Of a stretch of 64,000 bases of DNA, positions 48,988 to 58,427 are shown piece by piece. The stretch is taken from contig NZ_CP047146.1 in assembly GCF_009834125.1 (NCBI RefSeq), positions 806,001 to 870,000 on the forward strand, read 5' to 3'. Origin of the DNA: Streptomyces sp. GS7. Its GTDB lineage: Bacteria > Actinomycetota > Actinomycetes > Streptomycetales > Streptomycetaceae. The notes below the pieces were generated by a model that was not told where the DNA came from, did not search any database, and was given only the letters and a program-made list of their open reading frames with translations. The translations under genes and the position numbers were made by a program. Position 1 is the stretch's first letter; each line of letters opens with the position of its first letter.

Positions 48988-50643
48988 TCAGTTGGCGGTG
49001 AGGATGGCGCGGACCAGCGGGCCCGCGTTGGTGCCTCCGTGGCCGCTGGCCGGGACGACGGCCGCGGCGGCCAGGTCGTCGCGGTAGGCGGCGAACCAGG
49101 CGTTGGGCTTGTCCTGGTTGTCGACCTCGGCGGAACCGGTCTTGGCGCCGATGTCGCCGCTGATCCCCTGCATCGCCTCGGCGCCCGTACCGGACGTCGC
49201 GGTGAGCTTCATCAGCGCCTTCAGGTTGGACGCGGTGTCCGGCTTCATCGCGCCGGCCGCCTTGGCGAACGTCCGGTTGTCCAGCGACTGGGCCACGATG
49301 AACGGCTGGTGGAAGGAGCCGGACTGGGCGGTGGCGGCGATCGAGGCCACGTTCAGCGGGTTCATCCGCACCCCGCCCTGGCCGATCAGCGAGGCCGCCA
49401 TCTGCGCGTCGCTCTGGACCGGCACGGTGCCGTCGAAGGTGGGGATGCCGGTCGCCCAGTTCAGCCCGATGCCGAAGACGTCCCGGGCCTCCTTGGTCAG
49501 GTCGTCGTTGGCGAGGTCCTTGTAGTGCGAGATGAAGGCGTTGTTGCAGGACGCGGCGAAGCTGTCCGCGAAGGTGCCGTCCGGGATCTGGGACTTGTTG
49601 AGGTTCTGGAACTTCCAGCCGCCGACCGTGACGTACTGGGGGCACGGGTTCTTCTGGTCCGGTGCCGTCAGGCCCTTGTCCATCAGCAGCGCGGAGGTGA
49701 CGATCTTCATCGTCGAACCGGGGGCGTACGACCCCTGGGTGGCGACGTTGAAGCCGTCCGCCGGGGAGTTGGCGATCGCCAGGATCTCGCCGGTGCTGGG
49801 CTTGACGGCCGCCGCGGACGCCTGCTTCTTGCCCTTGACCGCGTTCTCGGCCGCCGTCTGGAGCTTGGCGTCCAGGGTGGTCTTGAGGGTGCCCGGGGTG
49901 CCCTTGGAGAGCACCTTCAGCGTCTTGTCGGGCTGCTGCTTGTTGCTGTCGGCGGCCTGGGCGCGGTGGACGTACAGCTCCACGCCCGGCTTGCCGTCGG
50001 TCTTGCTGCCGTACTTGGTGCGCAGGCTGTCCAGCACGCCGGCCAGCGTCGGGTGGTCCTGGGCGGTCAGCTCGGTGCCGTTGCGGTCCACGGCCTTGAT
50101 CGGCGGCGCCTCGGCCTCGCCGGTGCGCAGTTCGTCGCCCTTGCCCAGGCCCGGGTAGAGCGTCGACGGCTGCCAGGCGACCTGCGGCTTCCCGGTCTTC
50201 TTGTCGCGCTGGAGGGTCATCGCGGAGCCGTAGGAGAACGGTGTCTTGACGGACTTGTAGTCGATCTGGGTGCCGACCGTGTACGGCACCTTGTCGCCGG
50301 CCGGCGTGCCCGGCTTCAACGTCACCTTCGTGAACTTCGCCTGCGCGGCGAAGTTCTGCAGCGCGCTCTTGGCGTTGTCCGGGTCGTCCGTCAGCGCGGC
50401 GGCCTTGGCCACGTCACCGGACTGCCAGGCGGTCAGGAACGTCTGTGCGGTCGTGTTCACTTCCTTGGCCGTCAGCGGGCCGGTCGGCACGTCGGTGCCG
50501 CCGTCGCCGGACTTGGCATCCGCCGACCTGACCGCCTGCGGCGACGACCCGTCCGAGCCGCCGAACAGCGTGAAGCCGCCGACGACTCCCATCACCAGGG
50601 CCACCGATCCGCCGATCAGCCCGTACTTCACCTCGCGGCGCAT
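48988..50643 (-). CDS. Penicillin-binding protein with MecA-type N-terminal domain (transpeptidase)
   Basis: A 551-residue peptidoglycan DD-transpeptidase. The N-terminal helix (YGLIGGSVALVMGVVGGFTL) anchors it; residues 60-165 form an NTF2-like MecA_N domain (TAQTFLTAWQSGDVAKAAAL); a dimerisation region follows; the penicillin-binding domain has SxxK in YAPGSTMKIV, SxN in AASCNNAFIS and KTG in IGAKTGSAEVD, all intact. ATG 50643 has GGGAGGGGATCGG upstream and is favoured over a longer frame that adds 38 non-conserved residues. The protein acts outside the membrane in wall synthesis or hyphal septation. Confidence 0.93.
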   Translation of the reverse strand: MRREVKYGLIGGSVALVMGVVGGFTLFGGSDGSSPQAVRSADAKSGDGGTDVPTGPLTAKEVNTTAQTFLTAWQSGDVAKAAALTDDPDNAKSALQNFAAQAKFTKVTLKPGTPAGDKVPYTVGTQIDYKSVKTPFSYGSAMTLQRDKKTGKPQVAWQPSTLYPGLGKGDELRTGEAEAPPIKAVDRNGTELTAQDHPTLAGVLDSLRTKYGSKTDGKPGVELYVHRAQAADSNKQQPDKTLKVLSKGTPGTLKTTLDAKLQTAAENAVKGKKQASAAAVKPSTGEILAIANSPADGFNVATQGSYAPGSTMKIVTSALLMDKGLTAPDQKNPCPQYVTVGGWKFQNLNKSQIPDGTFADSFAASCNNAFISHYKDLANDDLTKEARDVFGIGLNWATGIPTFDGTVPVQSDAQMAASLIGQGGVRMNPLNVASIAATAQSGSFHQPFIVAQSLDNRTFAKAAGAMKPDTASNLKALMKLTATSGTGAEAMQGISGDIGAKTGSAEVDNQDKPNAWFAAYRDDLAAAAVVPASGHGGTNAGPLVRAILTAN

Positions 50644-50798
50644 GCCACCGATCCCCTCCCAAGCTTCAGTCCTTGAATACGCACACAAGAACGTCCATCG
50701 CACTCTAAGGGACACGGGCAAGTGGTGAGTCTCGAACAGGGCACGGTCCTGTGACACGGCGTCGCGCGGCCGTTACGCGACCGTCACACTCACCCGTT

Positions 50799-52532
50799 TC
50801 ACACCCAGCTGTCGAACCACATCCGGTTGTGCCAGGCGCTCTTGGGGATCGGCAGACCGGTATAGAGCGGATAGAAGTAGATGAAATTCCACACGATCAG
50901 CAGAACCAGGACACCCGCGCCGACTGCGCCGATCGTGCGGCGGCGTTCGGTTGCGCCCGGCGGCCCGATGATCGCGCCGATCATCATCGCCAGCGCCAGG
51001 CACAGGAACGGGACGAAGACCACCGCGTAGAAGAGGAAGATCGTCCGCTCCTGGTAGAGGAACCACGGCAGATAGCCGGCCGCGACCCCGCAGGCGATCG
51101 CCCCGGCCCGCCAGTCCCGCCGGAACAGCCACCGCCACAGCACGTACAGCAGCGCGAAGCAGGCCGCCCACCACAGCAGCGGCGTGCCCAGCGCCAGCAC
51201 CTCGCGGGCGCAGCCCTCGGCGGCGGTGCATCCGTCGTGGCCGGTCTTCGGGTCCTCGTAGAAGTACGAGACCGGGCGGCCCAGTACCAGCCAGCTCCAC
51301 GGGTTGGACATATAGGTGTGCGGGGTGGTCAGCCCGGTGTGGAAGGCGTAGACCTCGCTCTGGTAGTGCCACAGGCTGCGCAGCCAGTCCGGCAGCCAGG
51401 ACCAGGAGCCGCCCCGGCCCTCGGGGGTGGTGGCCCAGTCGCGGTAGTAGCCGCCCTTGGTGACGATCCAGCCCGTCCAGGACGCGAGGTAGGTGGCGAG
51501 CGCGACGACGACGGTGGAGACGAAGGCGGGCAGCGCATCGCGCCGCACGATCGCCCGGAAGGGGTGCCGGGCCCCCGCCGTGCGCCGCGCCCCCATGTCC
51601 CACAGCACCGACATCAGCGCGAACGCGGCGAGGAAGTACAGGCCGTTCCACTTCGTCGCGGCCGACAGGCCCAGGCACAGCCCGGCGGCGATCCGCCAGG
51701 GCCGCCACCCCAGCCGCAGCCGGTCGCCGACCGCGTCGTCCGGCCGCACCTGCCCGGCTCCGTCGCCGGCCGGCAGCGCCGCCGCCAGCCGGGCCCGGGT
51801 GCGGTCCCGGTCCACCAGCAGGCAGCCGAAGCCGGCCAGCACCCAGAACATCACGATCAGGTCCAGCAGCGCGGTGCGGCTCATCACGAAGTGCAGCCCG
51901 TCCACCGCCAGCAGCGCGCCCGCCAGGCACCCCAGTGCCGTCGACCGCATCAGCCGCCGCCCGATCCGGCACACCAGCAGCACCGACAGGGTGCCGAGCA
52001 GCGCGGTCATGAACCGCCAGCCGAAGGGGTTCATCCCGAACGCCCACTCGCCCAGCGCGATCAACCACTTGCCCATCGGCGGGTGGACGACGTACGAGTG
52101 CTCGGGCGAGAGCAGGATGTGCGGGGGGTTGGCCAGTAGGGCGTCGTTGGCGTCCTTGGCCCAGGTGCCCTCATAGCCGTACTGGAGCAGCGACCAGGCG
52201 TCCTTGGGGTAGTACGTCTCGTCGAATATGACCTTCCGCGGGCTGCCGAGGTTCCAGAACGTCAGCACGCCCGCGCACAGCGTCACCAGCAGCGGGCCGA
52301 GCCACCCCGACCAGCGCGCCAGCCGGGCCGCGAGGTCCGGGCCCGCGCCGAGCCACGCCCACGGCCGCCGGTCCGGCTCCGGGAACGGGGCCACCAGCCG
52401 CGTCCGGGCGTCGGCCTGCGGGCGGCCGGCGTACCCGAAGCGGCGCAGCCGCCGCTGCCAGGCGGGGGGCCGGCCGGCCGGTTCCGGGGCGCTCAGGGCG
52501 GCTGTGTGCGTCGCGCTGGTGTCACTCGTCAC
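50799..52532 (-). CDS. pmt: Protein O-mannosyltransferase
   Basis: Transfers mannose from polyprenyl-phosphate-mannose to secreted proteins during Sec export. The 577-residue GT39 protein has the catalytic acidic pair in KVIFDETYYPKDAW, HPPMGKWLIALGEWAFGMNP, the repeated LDLIVMFWVLAGF-type helices and SWLVLGRPVSYFYEDP in the C-terminal loop. About ten helices are present. GTG 52532 follows a -10-like TACGAT closely; ATG 52541 is an alternative. In Streptomyces coelicolor the equivalent gene is required for phage phiC31 infection. It diverges from rsmI. Confidence 0.92.
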   Translation of the reverse strand: MTSDTSATHTAALSAPEPAGRPPAWQRRLRRFGYAGRPQADARTRLVAPFPEPDRRPWAWLGAGPDLAARLARWSGWLGPLLVTLCAGVLTFWNLGSPRKVIFDETYYPKDAWSLLQYGYEGTWAKDANDALLANPPHILLSPEHSYVVHPPMGKWLIALGEWAFGMNPFGWRFMTALLGTLSVLLVCRIGRRLMRSTALGCLAGALLAVDGLHFVMSRTALLDLIVMFWVLAGFGCLLVDRDRTRARLAAALPAGDGAGQVRPDDAVGDRLRLGWRPWRIAAGLCLGLSAATKWNGLYFLAAFALMSVLWDMGARRTAGARHPFRAIVRRDALPAFVSTVVVALATYLASWTGWIVTKGGYYRDWATTPEGRGGSWSWLPDWLRSLWHYQSEVYAFHTGLTTPHTYMSNPWSWLVLGRPVSYFYEDPKTGHDGCTAAEGCAREVLALGTPLLWWAACFALLYVLWRWLFRRDWRAGAIACGVAAGYLPWFLYQERTIFLFYAVVFVPFLCLALAMMIGAIIGPPGATERRRTIGAVGAGVLVLLIVWNFIYFYPLYTGLPIPKSAWHNRMWFDSWV

Positions 52533-52629
52533 CCGGCCCATCGTAGGCAAGCGGCCTGTGGAGCGGCGGGGAGCGCCGCCGGGCGGTGGCACCGCGTCGG
52601 TGCACCGCCGGCCCTGGGAGGATGGGCGG

Positions 52630-53538
52630 GTGACAGGAACGCTGGTACTTGCAGGGACGCCCATCGGTGAGATCGCGGACGCCCCGCCGCGGCTCGCCAC
52701 CGAGCTGGCCGCCGCCGATGTGATCGCCGCCGAGGACACCCGGCGGCTGCGCCGGCTGACCCAGGCGCTGGACGTCCACCCCGCGGGCCGGATCGTCTCG
52801 TACTTCGAGGGCAACGAGGCCGCCCGCACCCCCGAGCTGGCCGACGCGCTGGCCGGCGGCGCGCGGGTGCTGCTGGTCACCGACGCCGGGATGCCGTCCG
52901 TCTCCGACCCCGGCTACCGCCTGGTCGCCGCCGCCGTCGAGCGCGGCATCAAGGTCACCGCCGTCCCCGGGCCCAGCGCCGTGCTGACCGCGCTCGCGGT
53001 GTCCGGGCTGCCGGTGGACCGGTTCTGCTTCGAGGGCTTCCTGCCCCGCAAGGCGGGCGAGCGGCTCTCCCGGCTGCGCGAGGTCGCCGGCGAGCGCCGC
53101 ACCCTGGTCTACTTCGAGGCGCCGCACCGCCTGGACGACACCCTCGCGGCGATGGCCGAGGTCTTCGGCGCGGACCGCCGGGCCGCCGTCTGCCGGGAGC
53201 TGACCAAGACGTACGAGGAGGTCAAGCGCGGGCCGCTGGGCGAGCTGGCGCCGTGGGCGGCCGAGGGCGTCCGCGGGGAGATCACCGTCGTCGTGGAGGG
53301 CGCGCCGGAGAGCGGGCCGCAGGAGCTGGACGCCGCGGAGCTGGTGCGCCGGGTGCGGATCCGCGAGGAGGCGGGGGAGCGGCGCAAGGAGGCCATCGCG
53401 GCGGTCGCGGCGGCGGCCGGCATCCCCAAGCGGGAGGTCTTCGACGCGGTGGTGGCGGCGAAGAACGCCGGGCCGGATACGGCGAAGAACGCCGGGCAGG
53501 GCGCGGCCGGGAACGCCGGTCCGGGCACGCCCGGCTGA
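52630..53538 (+). CDS. rsmI: 16S rRNA (cytidine(1402)-2'-O)-methyltransferase
   Basis: RsmI adds the 2'-O-methyl of C1402 in 16S rRNA. The 302-residue protein shows TGTLVLAGTPIGEIADAPPR, AADVIAAEDTRRLRRL, LVTDAGMPSVSDPGYRLV, VTAVPGPSAVLTALAVSGL and RELTKTYEEVKRG, the SAM-binding tetrapyrrole-methylase fold. The tail is a short Asn-Ala-Gly repeat (KNAGPDTAKNAGQGAAGNAG). GTG 52630 has GGAGGATGGGC upstream. Close to pmt, divergent. Confidence 0.95.
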   Translation: MTGTLVLAGTPIGEIADAPPRLATELAAADVIAAEDTRRLRRLTQALDVHPAGRIVSYFEGNEAARTPELADALAGGARVLLVTDAGMPSVSDPGYRLVAAAVERGIKVTAVPGPSAVLTALAVSGLPVDRFCFEGFLPRKAGERLSRLREVAGERRTLVYFEAPHRLDDTLAAMAEVFGADRRAAVCRELTKTYEEVKRGPLGELAPWAAEGVRGEITVVVEGAPESGPQELDAAELVRRVRIREEAGERRKEAIAAVAAAAGIPKREVFDAVVAAKNAGPDTAKNAGQGAAGNAGPGTPG

Positions 53539-53779
53539 GCGCCGACCTGCTCGGGAGAGCGTAAAACCGCAGCCCACAGGCATGATCCGACTCGACGGAA
53601 GGTAAACGGCTGGCCTCGAAGGTAAAGCGATCAGGCCCGCTGTGGTCCGTTTTTCCTACGACCTGCCAAATCTGGGCCAACAGGTAGCAGGTCGGCTGCG
53701 TTCCCGCCGTGAAAGGCGTCCACTGGGAACCGGGACGTTCGGTCCCGGAAGGCTTGTCCAGCGGGCAAGAGGAGCGCAC

Positions 53780-54265
53780 ATGAGCGACATCACGAAGACC
53801 ACCGCAACGGGCACCACCGGTGCGTCCACCAGCGGATTTCCTCCCCACCCCCGGCCCGAGCCCGCGGCCCGCGAGGCGTACTCCTTCGCGTGCATGAGCT
53901 GCGGCCACGGCTGGGAGCAGGCGTACGAGATCGAGCATCAGGTGGACGGCAAGGGCCAGATGCACGTCGTCTACTTCGCGGACGGGCAACGCGTCCCGTC
54001 CCCGTTGACCCGGCCCTTGTGCCTGAACTGCGGCGGCCATGTCGTCCGCATCATGCGCTCCGGACAGGTATCGATGGTCTCCGAGGCGATGGCCAGCATG
54101 CACCAGCGCCCGCACGGCGCCGCCAAGGGCGCCAGGACCGTGAAGGGCGGCAAGGCCGACGAGGCCGCGCACCCCGCGGAGTCCGGCGCCGCCGCCGAGC
54201 CGCGCAAGCACCACCACTGGCACCTCTCCGACCTGCTGCACCCCTTCCAGCACCACCGCAAGTGA
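53780..54265 (+). CDS. Conserved zinc-ribbon protein of unknown function
   Basis: A 161-residue protein with a Thr-rich N-terminus, then two CxxC pairs (FACMSCGHGWEQAYEIEH ... PLCLNCGGHVVRIMRSG) about 45 residues apart, consistent with a zinc ribbon. The C-terminus is His-rich (KHHHWHLSDLLHPFQHHRK). ATG 53780 has AGAGGAG. No membrane segment. It lies between rsmI and tatD. I recall a similar protein at this place in other Streptomyces, but no function is known to me. Confidence 0.8.
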   Translation: MSDITKTTATGTTGASTSGFPPHPRPEPAAREAYSFACMSCGHGWEQAYEIEHQVDGKGQMHVVYFADGQRVPSPLTRPLCLNCGGHVVRIMRSGQVSMVSEAMASMHQRPHGAAKGARTVKGGKADEAAHPAESGAAAEPRKHHHWHLSDLLHPFQHHRK

Positions 54266-54298
54266 GGACCGGGCCGCGGTCCTCGTAGGATCGCGGCC

Positions 54299-55174
54299 AT
54301 GGCCCCGCAGGACAAAGACACCCCGCCCCCGCCGCCCGAACCGCTGCGGGTACCGGTCGCGGACTCGCACACGCACCTGGACATGCAGGAGACCACCGTC
54401 GAGGCGGCGCTGGCCAAGGCCGCCGCGGTCGGGGTGACCACGCTCGTCCAGGTCGGCTGCGATCTCAACGGCTCGCGCTGGGCCGCGGACACCGCCGCCG
54501 CGCACCCGGACGTGCACGCCGCCGTCGCCCTGCACCCCAACGAGGCGCCGCGGATCGTCCTGGGGGACCCCGACGGATGGTCGCGGCAGGGCGCGCGCGA
54601 GGCCGGCGGCGACGCCGCACTGGACGCCGCGCTCGCCGAGATCGACGCGCTGGCCGCACGCCCCGAGGTACGCGGCGTCGGCGAGACCGGCCTGGACTAC
54701 TTCCGCACCGGCCCCGAGGGCATCGCCGCGCAGCAGCGGTCCTTCCGCGCCCACATCGAGATCGCCAAGCGGCACGGCAAGGCCCTGGTCATCCACGACC
54801 GCGAGGCCCACGACGACGTGCTGCGCATCCTGCGCGAGGAGGGCGCCCCCGACCGGGTCGTCTTCCACTGCTTCTCCGGCGACGCCGCGATGGCCAAGAC
54901 CTGCGCCGACGCCGGCTACTTCCTGTCCTTCGCGGGCAACATCACGTTCAAGAACGCCCAGCCGCTGCGCGACGCGCTCGCCGTCGCCCCGCCCGAGCTG
55001 CTGCTCGTCGAGACCGACGCACCCTTCCTCACCCCCGCGCCGTACCGCGGACGGGCCAACGCGCCGTATCTGATCCCGCTCACCGTCCGTGCGATGGCCG
55101 GCGTCAAGGCGATGCACGAGGACGCCCTGGCCTCGGCGATCGCCGCCAACTCCGCCCGCGCCTTCGGTTACTGA
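54299..55174 (+). CDS. tatD: TatD-family metal-dependent deoxyribonuclease
   Basis: A 291-residue TIM-barrel hydrolase with 3'-5' exonuclease activity in DNA repair or turnover. Metal sites are visible: VADSHTHLDM, VGETGLDYFRT, VIHDREAHDD, VFHCFSGDAA and VETDAPFLTPAPYRG. ATG 54299; an N-terminal 17-residue Pro-rich extension precedes the domain. Confidence 0.94.
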   Translation: MAPQDKDTPPPPPEPLRVPVADSHTHLDMQETTVEAALAKAAAVGVTTLVQVGCDLNGSRWAADTAAAHPDVHAAVALHPNEAPRIVLGDPDGWSRQGAREAGGDAALDAALAEIDALAARPEVRGVGETGLDYFRTGPEGIAAQQRSFRAHIEIAKRHGKALVIHDREAHDDVLRILREEGAPDRVVFHCFSGDAAMAKTCADAGYFLSFAGNITFKNAQPLRDALAVAPPELLLVETDAPFLTPAPYRGRANAPYLIPLTVRAMAGVKAMHEDALASAIAANSARAFGY

Positions 55175-55284
55175 GCCCGAACCGGGCACGTTCCGTCACC
55201 GGGCGACTTGGGAGAGTAGCCACCGCTCCGCTACATTCCGCCGTTGACCGGTTACCGGACGACACCCGTGGCAGGTGGAGCGTC

Positions 55285-56448
55285 GTGAGTCCTTCGCAGA
55301 GCAGCCATCGCGCCGCGCGCGGCGGCAGCCGCCGGCGCCGGCGCACCGGCGAATCGCCCGATACGCTGCGCCGCCTGGTGCCCCGAGCCCTGGTCGTCGC
55401 CTTCCTCGCCGGCGGCACCACGGCCTTCGTCGCCCACGACAAGGTGATCAAGCTCAGCGTCGACGGCACCCCGCGCACCCTGCACACCTTCGCCGACGAC
55501 GTCGACGAACTGCTCGCCGACCAGGACCTGGACGTCGGCGGCCACGACATCGTCGCGCCCGCCCCCGGCACCGGCCTGGGCAGCGGCGACAAGGTCGCCG
55601 TCCGGCACGGCCGCCCGCTCATGCTCACCCTCGACGGCCGGCGCCGCCAGGTGTGGACCACCGCCGACACCGTCGACGAGGCGCTGCGCCAGCTCGGCGT
55701 CCGCGCCGAGGGCGCCTACCTCTCCGCCGCCCGCTCCCAGCGCATCGGCCGGCACGGCCTGGAACTGGCGGTGCGCACCGAACGCTCGGTGGTCTTCGTC
55801 GCCGACGGCCGCGAGTTCCGCGTCCGCACCAACGCGGCCACCGTCCGCGAGGCCCTGGCACAGGCCGGTCTGGCACTGCGCGACCACGACACCACCTCGG
55901 TGCCGCCGGACAGCTTCCCGCGCGAGGGCCAGACCGTCTCCGTACTGCGGATCACCGGCACCAAGGAGGTCCGCGAGGAGCCCATCACCTTCCGTACGGT
56001 CAAGAAGCCCGACCCCGACCTGCCGCGCGGCACCGAGGTGGTCGTCCAGCAGGGCGTGCCCGGCGTGCGGCGCGTCACCTACCGGCTCGACACCGTCAAC
56101 GGCGTCAAGCTCAAGCCCAAGCCGGTGGACATGGACGTCGTGCGCGTCCCCCGCCCGCAGATCGTGCACATCGGCACCAAGGCGCTGCCCACCTCCGTCA
56201 GGGGCGCCGACCAGCTCTCCTGGCACGCGCTGGCCCAGTGCGAGGCGGGCGGCCGGGCGGACGCCGTCGACGCGTCCGGCACCTACGGCGGGCTCTACCA
56301 GTTCGACGTCTCCACCTGGCGCGGGCTCGGCGGCAGCGGCCGCCCCCAGGACGCCCCCGCCGACGAGCAGACCTACCGGGCCAAGAAGCTCTACGTCACC
56401 CGGGGTGCGAGCCCGTGGCCGGTGTGCGGCCGTAAGCTGCACGGGTGA
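55285..56448 (+). CDS. RpfB-like resuscitation-promoting factor
   Basis: The 387-residue secreted muralytic protein has an Arg-rich N-terminus and one anchor/signal helix ([20 protein letters not shown]), three DUF348 repeats (e.g. [57 protein letters not shown]), a G5 domain ([20 protein letters not shown]) and a transglycosylase-like domain ([36 protein letters not shown]) with the catalytic Glu in QCEAG. It cleaves peptidoglycan glycans and promotes spore outgrowth. GTG 55285 follows GGTGGAG. Its stop overlaps the ksgA start. The leader shows no recognisable riboswitch. Confidence 0.92.
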   Translation: MSPSQSSHRAARGGSRRRRRTGESPDTLRRLVPRALVVAFLAGGTTAFVAHDKVIKLSVDGTPRTLHTFADDVDELLADQDLDVGGHDIVAPAPGTGLGSGDKVAVRHGRPLMLTLDGRRRQVWTTADTVDEALRQLGVRAEGAYLSAARSQRIGRHGLELAVRTERSVVFVADGREFRVRTNAATVREALAQAGLALRDHDTTSVPPDSFPREGQTVSVLRITGTKEVREEPITFRTVKKPDPDLPRGTEVVVQQGVPGVRRVTYRLDTVNGVKLKPKPVDMDVVRVPRPQIVHIGTKALPTSVRGADQLSWHALAQCEAGGRADAVDASGTYGGLYQFDVSTWRGLGGSGRPQDAPADEQTYRAKKLYVTRGASPWPVCGRKLHG

Positions 56449-57353
56449 GCGACAGCAAGACCACCGACGAGCCCGGCCCGCTGCTGGGCCCCGCCGATGT
56501 CCGGGAACTGGCCGAGGCGCTGGGCGTACGCCCCACCAAGCAGCGCGGCCAGAACTTCGTCATCGACGCCAACACCGTCCGCCGGATCGTGCGGACCGCC
56601 GAAGTCCGGCCCGATGACGTCGTCGTCGAGGTCGGCCCCGGACTGGGCTCGCTGACCCTGGCCCTGCTGGAGGCCGCCGACCGGGTCACCGCCGTGGAGA
56701 TCGACGACGTACTGGCGGCGGCCCTGCCGGCCACCGTCGCGGCCCGGATGCCGGAGCGCGCCGACCGCTTCGCCCTCGTCCACAGCGACGCGATGCGGGT
56801 CACCGAACTGCCCGGCCCGGCCCCCACCGCCCTGGTCGCCAACCTCCCGTACAACGTCGCCGTCCCCGTCCTCCTCCACATGCTGGAGCAGTTCCCGACC
56901 ATCGAACGCACGCTGGTCATGGTCCAGGCCGAGGTCGCCGACCGGCTCGCCGCCCGCCCCGGCAACAAGGTCTACGGCGTCCCGTCCGTCAAGGCCAACT
57001 GGTACGCCGAGGTCAAGCGCGCCGGCGCCATCGGCCGCAACGTCTTCTGGCCCGCCCCCAACGTCGACTCCGGCCTGGTCTCGCTGGTCCGCCGCGCCGA
57101 ACCGTTCAAGACGACGGCCTCGCGCCGGGAGGTCTTCGCCGTCGTCGACGCCGCGTTCGCCCAGCGCCGCAAGACGCTGCGGGCCGCGCTCGCCGGCTGG
57201 GCGGGCTCCGCCCCCGCCGCCGAGGCCGCCCTCGTGGCCGCCGGCATCTCCCCCCAGGCGCGCGGCGAATCCCTCACGGTCGAGGAGTTCATCGCCATCG
57301 CCGAGAACAAGCTTCCGGCCGCGGACGCCACCGACCAGGAGCCCACCCGATGA
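56445..57353 (+). CDS. rsmA: 16S rRNA (adenine(1518/1519)-N6)-dimethyltransferase
   Basis: KsgA/RsmA dimethylates A1518 and A1519 of 16S rRNA in small-subunit maturation. The 302-residue protein has [19 protein letters not shown], the SAM loop [29 protein letters not shown], the catalytic VANLPYN and [15 protein letters not shown] start overlaps the rpf stop; stop overlaps the ispE ATG. This rpf-ksgA-ispE cluster is a common actinobacterial order. Confidence 0.95.
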   Translation: MSDSKTTDEPGPLLGPADVRELAEALGVRPTKQRGQNFVIDANTVRRIVRTAEVRPDDVVVEVGPGLGSLTLALLEAADRVTAVEIDDVLAAALPATVAARMPERADRFALVHSDAMRVTELPGPAPTALVANLPYNVAVPVLLHMLEQFPTIERTLVMVQAEVADRLAARPGNKVYGVPSVKANWYAEVKRAGAIGRNVFWPAPNVDSGLVSLVRRAEPFKTTASRREVFAVVDAAFAQRRKTLRAALAGWAGSAPAAEAALVAAGISPQARGESLTVEEFIAIAENKLPAADATDQEPTR

Positions 57354-58315
57354 CCAGTAACGCTCCCGACAAGGCTCCCGACAACGCTCCCGCGAGCGTC
57401 ACCGTCCGCGTCCCCGCCAAGGTCAACGTCCAGCTCGCGGTCGGCGGACGACGCCCCGACGGCTTCCACGACCTGGCCAACGTCTTCCTGGCCGTCGGCC
57501 TCCACGACGAGGTCACCGTCACCCCCGCCGACACCCTGACGCTCACCTGCACCGGCCCGGACGCCGACCAGGTCCCGCTGGACGAGTCCAACCTCGCGGC
57601 CCGCGCCGCCCGCGCGCTGGCGGCCCGCCACGGCCTGGACCCCGCCGTCCACCTCCACATCGCCAAGGACATCCCGGTCGCCGGCGGCATGGCCGGCGGC
57701 AGCGCGGACGCCGCCGCCGCCCTCCTGGCCTGCGACACCCTCTGGGGCACGGGCTCGTCCCGCGACGAACTCCTCGCCCTCTGCGCCGAGTTGGGCAGCG
57801 ACGTGCCGTTCAGCCTGGTCGGCGGCGCGGCCCTCGGCCGGGGCCGCGGCGAACTCCTGGAGCCGCTGCCCGTCGGCGGCACCTTCCACTGGGTCTTCGC
57901 CGTCGCCGACGGCGGCCTGTCCACCCCCGCCGTCTACAAGGAGTGCGACCGCCTGCGGGACGCCTCGGGCCGCGGCGCGACCACCGCCGACATCCCCGAC
58001 CCCGAGCCGACCCCCGCCCTCCTGGACGCCCTGCGCACCGGCGACGCGACGGCCCTGGCCGCGTCGTTGAGCAACGACCTCCAGGCCGCCGCGGTCTCCC
58101 TCCGCCCGTCGCTGGCCGCGACCCTCGCGGCTGGTACGGCGGCCGGGGCCTTGGCTGCGCTGGTCTCCGGCTCCGGCCCGACCACGGCGTTCCTGGTCTC
58201 CGACGCGGAAGCCGCCGAGCGGGTCGCCGCGGCGCTGCGCGGCTCGGGCACCTGCCGCACGGCCCGCGCCACCGCCGGCCCCGTACCGGGCGCGACGGTC
58301 GTCACCAACGGCTAG
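57350..58315 (+). CDS. ispE: 4-diphosphocytidyl-2-C-methyl-D-erythritol kinase
   Basis: A GHMP kinase of the MEP isoprenoid pathway. The 321-residue product has [20 protein letters not shown], the ATP loop [40 protein letters not shown] and [13 protein letters not shown]. The N-terminus carries a short repeat ([11 protein letters not shown]). ATG 57350 overlaps ksgA. In the related genomes I recall, an ABC-F gene follows directly; here 5 kb of other genes intervene. Confidence 0.94.
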   Translation: MTSNAPDKAPDNAPASVTVRVPAKVNVQLAVGGRRPDGFHDLANVFLAVGLHDEVTVTPADTLTLTCTGPDADQVPLDESNLAARAARALAARHGLDPAVHLHIAKDIPVAGGMAGGSADAAAALLACDTLWGTGSSRDELLALCAELGSDVPFSLVGGAALGRGRGELLEPLPVGGTFHWVFAVADGGLSTPAVYKECDRLRDASGRGATTADIPDPEPTPALLDALRTGDATALAASLSNDLQAAAVSLRPSLAATLAAGTAAGALAALVSGSGPTTAFLVSDAEAAERVAAALRGSGTCRTARATAGPVPGATVVTNG

Positions 58316-58427
58316 CTCCGCAACGGCCGTTCGGCGCCGCCAGACCGTCCGGACCGTGTCCGTGCCGTTGCCGTACCGTGTCCGCCCCTGGGCAACCGTT
58401 CGACACGCCGTTCGAGTCTGATCTTGC

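Noticed and set aside
55175..55284. ydaO-type (c-di-AMP) riboswitch before the rpf gene
   Set aside because: Some Streptomyces rpf genes have one, but the gap here is only 110 nt and I cannot recognise the conserved elements.
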